Source: JABFSS01 sp964497975
GTDB lineage: Bacteria; Patescibacteriota; Gracilibacteria; Peribacterales; Peribacteraceae
Direction of reading: 5' to 3'
Assembly: GCA_964497975.1 (NCBI GenBank)
Contig: CAZCFO010000004.1
Location: forward strand, 146,497-210,496
Length of the DNA: 64,000 nt
Shown here: positions 58,856 to 64,000 of the stretch, in pieces
Layout of the letters: every line of letters starts with the position of its first letter
Numbering within the stretch: position 1 is the first letter of the stretch
The notes under the pieces: generated by a model
Databases searched by the model: none
What the model saw: the letters and a program-made list of their open reading frames with translations, nothing else
What the model was told of the DNA's origin: nothing
Translations under genes and position numbers: made by a program

Positions 58856-58864
58856 TGCTATACT
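58856..58864 (+). promoter_or_regulatory. Extended -10 promoter TGCTATACT
   Basis: Exact copy of the recurring motif; the small membrane gene starts 38 bases later. Confidence 0.65.
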
Positions 58865-58902
58865 TGCCCTGTTCCTCATCTTTTTTCCTGAAAGGAGAAA
58901 AT

Positions 58903-58995
58903 ATGTTGAGCGAACAGACGGCATTGATCCTCATCAACGCGGTGTGGATCAGCCTCGTTTTTTTTCTCGTGATCCGCTGGATGACGAGACGATAA
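58903..58995 (+). CDS. 30-residue single-helix membrane protein
   Basis: 30 codons (MLSEQTALILINAVWISLVF, ending VIRWMTRR): a short acidic start, one membrane helix, and a positive C terminus, so likely N-out/C-in. It has a complete gene layout of its own: TGCTATACT promoter, the only strong SD in the window (AAGGAGA, 4 bases before the ATG and an exact match to the 16S tail), and a strong terminator. This makes it convincing despite its size. Function unknown; such miniproteins often bind larger membrane proteins. Confidence 0.85.
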   Translation: MLSEQTALILINAVWISLVFFLVIRWMTRR

Positions 58996-59025
58996 TCCCC
59001 CGGCCGCGTGCCGGGGGATTTATTT
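58994..59025 (+). terminator. Terminator of the 30-residue gene
   Basis: AATCCCCCGG-CCGCGTG-CCGGGGGATT followed by TATTT. Confidence 0.85.
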
Positions 59026-59131
59026 AGGATGAGGTTTTTTTCTTATTCGAAAGCCAAAATCACCCTATACCAAGCCAACTCGTTGTCATGATTCGCCTGT
59101 CCGTGCAGGATGCGGATTCACCCCTTTTTCT

Positions 59132-59341
59132 ATGGCAGAAGTACTTTCCAACGGACAGGTCGAAAAGCAGTGGCGCCCCGGGCCGCCGCCCGATGCTCAA
59201 AAGGATCTGGAGAACTGGATGGCCTATGTCGCCATCCGGAACGAAGAACTCAAAAGAATGATGGATGCCTGCTGTCATCTGAGTGTTCGGAATTCCAGCA
59301 AAGGCAGTCGCAAGAAACCGGATGGGGTCACGGCTTCCTAG
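59132..59341 (+). CDS. Small hypothetical protein (69 residues)
   Basis: 69 residues (MAEVLSNGQVEKQWRPGPPP). Contains a helical middle (DAQKDLENWMAYVAIRNEELKRMMD), a CCH triplet and a basic tail. No family. A TTATTC/TATACC pair with a 17-base spacer lies about 60 bases upstream. The 117 bases after it hold no feature. Confidence 0.55.
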   Translation: MAEVLSNGQVEKQWRPGPPPDAQKDLENWMAYVAIRNEELKRMMDACCHLSVRNSSKGSRKKPDGVTAS

Positions 59342-59465
59342 CCTCCCGGCGAAATCCGGACAGGGGAGTCTTTCGTCCATCTCAAGCGCAGAGCGCCAGC
59401 GCGGCGAAAGATCTGGCGCACAGGAAAACCGCGCGTAGGATCAGGGCACTTCTTCCCCCGTGCGC

Positions 59466-59654
59466 ATGACCGATCACTATTACGCAGACCGTGATTTTGG
59501 AGATGAGGATGCCCGTCTCCAGCAGGACAAAGAATTCGGGCGACGGCAGCTCTCCGAAGAACCACAGCTGCCCCTCATCCTCAGCTCGGCGGGAGCCGCG
59601 GTGAACGGCCGCTGCACCATGGAGCAGCGCAGAATAGCGGAGACCCTTCGGTAA
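59466..59654 (+). CDS. Small hypothetical acidic protein (62 residues)
   Basis: 62 residues from the ATG at 59466 (MTDHYYADRDFGDEDARLQQ). Rich in Asp, Glu, Arg and Gln, with a short hydrophobic patch (LPLILSSAGAAV). The minus-strand frame over the same DNA encodes an implausible mix and is rejected. No family; moderate support only. Confidence 0.45.
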   Translation: MTDHYYADRDFGDEDARLQQDKEFGRRQLSEEPQLPLILSSAGAAVNGRCTMEQRRIAETLR

Positions 59655-59786
59655 TGATCCGGAGGACGAGCCGAAGAGAGTCATCGGGACTTTTCCTCTT
59701 TGCCGAAGCCAAAATCCCGCGTGGCATGAAAAGTATTTGCGATCCTGTCGCGGTTCCTTAGGATGCAGACCCTTCCTTCTTTTTTT

Positions 59787-60122
59787 ATGAACATCAGCGA
59801 CCAGTTTTCACGCCGCATCTCCGTTCCGATCACCGAGATTCCTCTCGAGCAGTTCGATCCGAAATTCCATTACCTGTATCAGGGGCATGTGCTCCCGCGG
59901 CAGAACTGCGACGAGCTTCCGGACGACGGATCCGCCGCTGCGCGCGTCCAGGTGGCCATTCAGCACATCAGCGACGATCAGATCGATACCCGGTTCCATT
60001 ACCTCTTTAACGGAGCAGTCCTTCATCGCCAGAATGCCGAAGCCGTACGCAGTCCAAAAAGCCGTTTACAGCCCCCCGTCGCGCGGCGTTCTGCCGACGA
60101 GGTGGCGGCGTGGAGCGAATAA
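59787..60122 (+). CDS. Small protein with two tandem FHYLxxGxVLxRQN motifs
   Basis: 111 residues from the ATG at 59787 (MNISDQFSRRISVPITEIPL). It contains two copies of one unit: FDPKFHYLYQGHVLPRQN near residues 31-48, then IDTRFHYLFNGAVLHRQN near residues 67-84. Each looks like a short beta-hairpin. The C-terminal 25 residues are basic and disordered. No family recognised. A TTGCGA/TAGGAT pair with a 16-base spacer lies upstream. Confidence 0.65.
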   Translation: MNISDQFSRRISVPITEIPLEQFDPKFHYLYQGHVLPRQNCDELPDDGSAAARVQVAIQHISDDQIDTRFHYLFNGAVLHRQNAEAVRSPKSRLQPPVARRSADEVAAWSE

Positions 60123-60170
60123 AGCGGTTCTACTGCAACAGCTTCCCAGCGTTGCGGTGCCAGGGGCGCA

Positions 60171-61235
60171 TCAAATCCTCCGCCGCCGCATTCCCCGCGC
60201 TCCTGCCCCCCGCTGCGGTCTCCGCAGTTCCCGGGCCACGGATGCCGGGACAATCTCCACGAGCGATACCCTCCGCTCTCCGCCGCGGATGTTGTTCTCC
60301 CAATCATGGGCTGCGCCGTAGACGGTCGTCACGATGGGGTCCGGAGATGTTGCCGCTGCGTCCAGCAGTGCGTTTTCGCGCCGCTCGTAGACGATGTCGT
60401 CGTCGAACGGACGGTTCTCGGCGATGGCCCGGTGGATTTCGGCTTCGCAGGCCGTATGCAGCTCGCGGCGATCCGCGGGAATCACCTGCAGGCCGCGCTC
60501 CGTATGCAGGCGGAAGACGGCATTGTGCCGGAGAATGCCCCTGCGCGTCCTTTCCACAAGTTCTTCCTGAGCCCGGGGATTGCTGATTCTGGCGCGCATT
60601 TCTCCGATGCTTCGCAATCGCGCGTCGCGCTGCCTCTGCAGTTCGCGCCGCGCATCTACAGACATGCTGCCCGCCGGGCGCCGCAGCTGATCCTCGATGT
60701 CCCGCAGCTCCTGCTCCATGAGATTGAGCGTGATCCGCTCCCGCGCGGAGTCCTGAAGGGGAAGCTGCGCCTGAATGCGGGATTCCACGGTTTCCCCCTG
60801 GAAAAGGTTCTCCGCATGCACTGCCCGCAGCCGGATGACAGGGTCTTCCATGAGGAAGGCGATGATCCGCTCGATCTCCACCTGCGCTTCGATTGCATCG
60901 GCCTGGTCTTCCTCGTGGGAGGTCGAGTCCCGATGGATCTGGAGGATGTGGATGAGGCAGTGCGTGGCGTCGGGATCATCGATCACCACGTGCACATTCT
61001 CCGCGCCCGGAATCCGGAGTGTGCGGAGGCGGTCGACCACCTCCCGCACACGCGATTGCGGGACGAGCAGGCCAAGGATGCGGTCCTTCAACAGCACTCC
61101 CGTTGCCACTGTCGCCGCGCCCGCCGCTGCCCCGGCGATCTTGAGGAATGTGCGACGGTCCGGGCCTTTTTTCGGCTGCTCCGGAGAGGGGGAAGGGGAG
61201 GGATTTGTCTGCGGTGTCTGCGGTTCTTTTGGCAT
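60171..61235 (-). CDS. Protein with twin-arginine signal, function unknown
   Basis: 354 residues from the ATG at 61235 (an ATG at 61244 is only 5 bases from the -10). After a Pro/Ser-rich leader comes DRRTFLKIAGAAAGAATVATG, a textbook twin-arginine (Tat) signal with Arg27-Arg28. The mature part has VHVVIDDPDATHCLIHILQIHRD, a long charged helical middle, and IVTTVYGAAHDWENNI near the end. The paired IHxxQIHRD and YGAAHD motifs recall the Tiki/TraB/ChaN-EreA hydrolase group, a weak resemblance. The tail is very Arg-rich. Export in folded form is implied if a Tat system exists. Confidence 0.75.
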   Translation of the reverse strand: MPKEPQTPQTNPSPSPSPEQPKKGPDRRTFLKIAGAAAGAATVATGVLLKDRILGLLVPQSRVREVVDRLRTLRIPGAENVHVVIDDPDATHCLIHILQIHRDSTSHEEDQADAIEAQVEIERIIAFLMEDPVIRLRAVHAENLFQGETVESRIQAQLPLQDSARERITLNLMEQELRDIEDQLRRPAGSMSVDARRELQRQRDARLRSIGEMRARISNPRAQEELVERTRRGILRHNAVFRLHTERGLQVIPADRRELHTACEAEIHRAIAENRPFDDDIVYERRENALLDAAATSPDPIVTTVYGAAHDWENNIRGGERRVSLVEIVPASVARELRRPQRGAGARGMRRRRI

Positions 61236-61249
61236 AATACCCATAATAT

Positions 61250-61278
61250 ATTATAAATCTTTTTGTGATTATTTGCAA
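61250..61278 (-). promoter_or_regulatory. Promoter of the twin-arginine gene
   Basis: Minus-strand TTGCAA and TATAAT are 17 bases apart. It is back to back with the promoter at 61344-61372. Confidence 0.8.
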
Positions 61279-61343
61279 TGAACGGAGACGGCGGTGGAAG
61301 CATCATTCGCAGGCACTTCCTCTCTGCGGAACTGCCGCGCATC

Positions 61344-61372
61344 TTCATTCATAACACAAAATATGTTATAAT
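61344..61372 (+). promoter_or_regulatory. Promoter of the HELAH gene
   Basis: TTCATT and TATAAT are 17 bases apart, with TGT before the -10. The ATG follows 7 bases later (leaderless). Confidence 0.75.
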
Positions 61373-61379
61373 AATAATT

Positions 61380-62363
61380 ATGGACAAGGAGCGATTTGAG
61401 CAAAGAGAGAGCCTCTCCGACGACGTATTTCCGGCAGTGCCCGCCGCGCATGACCTGAAAAAACGCACCCGGCGTCTGCTGGGTGCCGGACCCCTCAAGG
61501 GATGGGCGGAGGTGCGCGACGAGATTTTGACGCTGCCGCAGGCACTCGACGGATTGAATGTCCGGAGAGTGGAGGATTTTCTCCGCGAGCGCGGCTGCCC
61601 CCACACTCCGTACGTCATCCTCGAGCCGCATCAGCGGGAGCACGTCAGCGCCATCCTCGCGCGCCATTCACCCGAGCTGGCGGCAAGGAATGCCAACAGC
61701 GCATTGATCGGATATTTCAGTCCGGACCTTCAGTGTGTGGTGCTCTACCGCAATCGTCTGCTCGAAGCGCAGAACGACGCTACCAGCACGGAACGGCTGC
61801 TTGTCCATGAGCTTGCGCACAGCAGCGCCGCCCGGGGCATCGTGAGCGATGAACGGAGCGGAACCGCGGTTCGTTACGGATACTTCGACGGCAACCTCGG
61901 ATTTTTCCTGGACGAGGGGTATGCAAGCCTTCTCGAGCAGCTCTACGTCATTCCGTATCGTCTCCAGGCGACCACCGCGAAAGTCGCATCGGCGCACGGG
62001 AGCACTGCCGATGATTTTGACGCGGGCGTACTGGAAATAGAGAACGCGGCAGGCAAGGGATACGTGTTCGGGGCTGCGATGGAACTGGATGAGAAGGGGA
62101 ACAAGCTGCGCAATCCGGCGTCCGTCGCCGGCAGCACGATGGTGCTTCTGTGCATGCAGTATCCGGAATTCGAGAATCTGCTCCTGCGCGCCAGAACTGA
62201 CGTGCGGGCTCTCCGGGAGCTCAAGCGATGGTTCGATCAGTTCGGTCCCGATACGTATGCCCGTATCCGCGATGCGAAGTACACGGAAAGCGAAGAGGAC
62301 TTCGTGAAGACGCAGCAGATGCTTCTGAAGCGCGTGGGTATCACGTTCGAACGGAAGGCCTGA
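61380..62363 (+). CDS. Putative zinc metallopeptidase (HELAH motif)
   Basis: 327 residues from the ATG at 61380; upstream in-frame codons lie in the promoter. LLVHELAHSSA gives the zinc motif HExxH (His143, Glu144, His147). FFLDEGYASLLEQLY near residue 178 supplies a likely third ligand Glu, as in gluzincins. The N-terminal 90 residues are charged and helical. There is no signal peptide, so it is probably cytoplasmic. I cannot assign it to a named family. It pairs with another HExxH gene downstream and is divergent from the twin-arginine gene. Confidence 0.75.
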   Translation: MDKERFEQRESLSDDVFPAVPAAHDLKKRTRRLLGAGPLKGWAEVRDEILTLPQALDGLNVRRVEDFLRERGCPHTPYVILEPHQREHVSAILARHSPELAARNANSALIGYFSPDLQCVVLYRNRLLEAQNDATSTERLLVHELAHSSAARGIVSDERSGTAVRYGYFDGNLGFFLDEGYASLLEQLYVIPYRLQATTAKVASAHGSTADDFDAGVLEIENAAGKGYVFGAAMELDEKGNKLRNPASVAGSTMVLLCMQYPEFENLLLRARTDVRALRELKRWFDQFGPDTYARIRDAKYTESEEDFVKTQQMLLKRVGITFERKA

Positions 62364-62402
62364 GGAGCCGGCCGGACACGGCACAATTCTCCGGACAGTG
62401 AA

Positions 62403-62430
62403 TTGACTAAATCAAAATTAATTCTATAAT
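62403..62430 (+). promoter_or_regulatory. Promoter of the HEGQH gene
   Basis: TTGACT and TATAAT are 16 bases apart in an AT-rich patch; the transcript starts near 62437. Confidence 0.8.
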
Positions 62431-62479
62431 AATATATATAGAGAAAATTACGTACCAACAGGCAGTCGAGAACGAATCC

Positions 62480-63163
62480 TTGCGACAAGCGTACCTCGAT
62501 CAGATGGATCTGGGAGAGAACGCGCAGTACTTCCGGAGTCGCGTTTATGATCGCTTCATGGATATTCCGGCATGCGCCGTCGCTGACGTGCGAATGAATG
62601 AGGGGGTAGGGGACACCCGTGCGATATTGAAAGTGGGACCGAAGGTGTTCCAGCCGGACCGCAAAGTGGATTGTGGCCCTTCCCGGGAAAAAGGAATCGA
62701 AACCCGGACATTTATGAGCGGAGAGGAGGTGACGGAGCTCGACGCCACTGCTATCAAAACAGAAGAGGACGTGCAGTGTCTTCTGCAGTACCACGAGGGG
62801 CAACATGGCCGGGATTTTGCGACGAAAGCGCCCATGTTTCACAAGGACACAACCCTTCATTTTTTAATGTCCGACGACGAGTTCGCTCTGCACCAAAAAC
62901 GCATAAGCAATATCTTGGAACATCGGGCCATCAGGAGTGAGCTGACCGCCGTCGCAAACGGCGACGTGCAGGTCTCCGACGAGTACCGGGAATTTCTCGA
63001 AGGCCTGAGAAAGGAGCATTTTGAAAAATCGCATGAGCTGCAGAAAGAGAGGAAGAAGCAGGAGCAGTCCTGGACCTCTCCGGCTGCGTGGCTGAAGTCG
63101 CTGTTGCGCGTGGGACGGAAGACGAAGGGGTGGTTTCGGAGAATAAGCGGCAGGCACGTGTAA
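62480..63163 (+). CDS. Putative zinc-binding protein (HEGQH motif)
   Basis: 227 residues from a TTG at 62480. The frame is open upstream (TYQQAVENES precedes) but has no ATG or GTG after the promoter, so the start is uncertain; a rare start such as ATT is possible. LLQYHEGQHGRDF gives HExxH (His105, Glu106, His109), with RISNILEHRAIRSE downstream as a possible third-ligand helix. The C-terminal third is highly charged then basic (RKKQEQSW, and RVGRKTKGWFRR). No family recognised. It is convergent with the 16S rRNA gene. Confidence 0.65.
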   Translation: MRQAYLDQMDLGENAQYFRSRVYDRFMDIPACAVADVRMNEGVGDTRAILKVGPKVFQPDRKVDCGPSREKGIETRTFMSGEEVTELDATAIKTEEDVQCLLQYHEGQHGRDFATKAPMFHKDTTLHFLMSDDEFALHQKRISNILEHRAIRSELTAVANGDVQVSDEYREFLEGLRKEHFEKSHELQKERKKQEQSWTSPAAWLKSLLRVGRKTKGWFRRISGRHV

Positions 63164-63183
63164 AGGCCCACATCGATGCGCAG

Positions 63184-63206
63184 CAAAACACCCCTCGTCG
63201 GGGTGC
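63184..63206 (-). terminator. Terminator of the 16S rRNA transcript
   Basis: Minus-strand CACCCC-GACGA-GGGGTG followed by TTTT, about 205 bases beyond the 16S 3' end. Confidence 0.8.
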
Positions 63207-63410
63207 AGGCTGTCGGTTCACAGCATCGTGTAGTAGAGAAAAGTGTATCCAGGCTCCAAGCCTCTGTACCCCCCGCGATACGGGGGGGCAGGGGATTGGA
63301 GGTAGTCCCTGGTCAATGCAAATACATGATGTCCGCTGACTACGGGACAGAGCATGCAGGTTAAGCCTTTGAGTGCGGGCCGAAGCCCGTCTCTATTGCT
63401 AACTCCCTGG
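63207..63410 (-). other. 16S rRNA 3' trailer, no tRNA or 23S seen
   Basis: The region between the 16S 3' end and the terminator contains several GC hairpins (for example GGCTTCGGCC and CCCCCCCGTATCGCGGGGGG) but no cloverleaf and no 23S start. The first bases after the 16S (CCAGGGAG) can pair with the CUCC of the 16S tail. Confidence 0.6.
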
Positions 63411-64000
63411 TAAGGAGATGTTCCATGCGCAGGTTCTCCTACACATACCTTGTTACGACTTACTCCCAGTCAACAGTGTCACCGTGGTACCTCCCCTTGC
63501 GGGTAAAGGTGCTTCGGGTGCCCCTGTCTCCCATGAGTTGACGGGCGGTGAGTACAAGACCCAGGAACATATTCACCGTAGTATCGCTGACCTACGGTTA
63601 CTAGCGATTCCAACTTCATGCCGGCGAGTTGCAGCCGGCAATCCGAACTGAGACCGACTTTGATGGGATTGGCTCCCCCTTGCGGGTTCGCTGCCCTCTG
63701 TATCGGCCATTGTAACATGGGTGTAGCCCCAGGCATAAAGGACACGCTGATCTGACGTCATCCCCACCTTCCTCCGCCTTGGAGGCGGCAGTCTCCCCTG
63801 AAAAAACAACAGAGGATGAGGGTTGCGCTCGTTCGCTGACTGAACAGTACACCTCAAGGCACGAGCTGACGACGACCGTGCAGCGCCTGTGTGTTGGTTC
63901 CTTGCGGCACTCCCGAATTTCTTCAGGATTCCATCCATGTCAAGTCTGGGTGAGGTGCTTCGCTTGTCATCGAATTAAACCCCATGCTCCACCGCTTGTG
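63411..64000 (-). rRNA. rrs: 16S ribosomal RNA, 3' part (5' end outside window)
   Basis: About 590 bases, equal to roughly E. coli positions 950-1542. Hallmarks on the minus strand: AGTCGTAACAAGGTA, the TGTACTCACCGCCCGTC region (1391-1406), the 1242-like GATGACGTCAG, and TTTAATTCGATGACAAGCG at the upstream end. The 3' tail reads GGAACATCTCCTTA; E. coli has GGATCACCTCCTTA. The distance from AGTCGTAACAAGG to the end matches E. coli base for base. Confidence 0.97.

Noticed and set aside
59382..59684. 100-codon minus-strand frame
   Set aside because: Competes with a better-looking acidic plus-strand gene; its sequence has no start signal or fold features.

Overview
This window is GC-rich, gene-dense bacterial DNA. 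It uses the standard code, since many genes end in TGA. The gene set suggests a Candidate Phyla Radiation (Patescibacteria) genome: a compact layout, type IV pilus genes, serine-rich surface proteins, an apparently unlinked 16S gene, and many lineage-specific proteins of unknown function. A Peribacteria/Peregrinibacteria-like member is my best guess from gene content. It is an inference and not proven; the partial 16S gene at the right edge is the decisive marker.

Layout. 0-12 kb: a giant unknown protein, RNase J, a membrane protein with a PP2C-like domain, a small nucleotidyltransferase, a serine-rich membrane protein and prepilin peptidase. 12-16 kb: a 6S-RNA-like ncRNA, smpB, recR, a small membrane protein with a structured leader, and purH. 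16-28.5 kb: a coiled-coil protein and a type IV pilus locus (receiver protein, pilB, pilC, four minor pilin-like proteins, pilA, histidine kinase). 28.5-34 kb: tRNA-Thr, RNase P RNA, an undecaprenyl-phosphate sugar transferase, a methyltransferase-like protein and a DnaQ/DinG-like protein. 34-44 kb: a 1246-residue secreted repeat protein, nusA, several unknown genes and a family 2 glycosyltransferase. 43.5-53.5 kb: tsaB, secA, holB, a TPR protein, ferredoxin, sufC, a SIMPL protein, a 3-methyladenine glycosylase, a YbaK editing protein and a potassium channel. 53.5-63 kb: a methyltransferase, a GIY-YIG protein, sufB and sufD scattered among tiny genes, a twin-arginine protein and two HExxH proteins. 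63.4-64 kb: the 3' part of 16S rRNA.

Expression signals are unusual. Many -10 boxes (often TGCTATACT) lie 6-25 bases before the start codon, so transcripts are leaderless or have very short leaders. Shine-Dalgarno sequences are almost absent. The 16S 3' tail reads UCUCCUUA where most bacteria have CCUCCUUA. The one clear SD (AAGGAGA, before a 30-codon gene) matches that altered tail.

The most striking feature is a set of about 16 long hairpins. Each is built from its own short word repeated along one arm and reversed in the other (for example AATTACG, CCTAAAA, GTGGAAA, CAGAGG). They sit between genes, and several lie in frame inside secA, tsaB, a pilin leader and the DinG-like gene. A second palindrome family has conserved flanks and variable, self-complementary centres. 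Together they look like active or recently active palindromic elements that can also add peptide segments to proteins.
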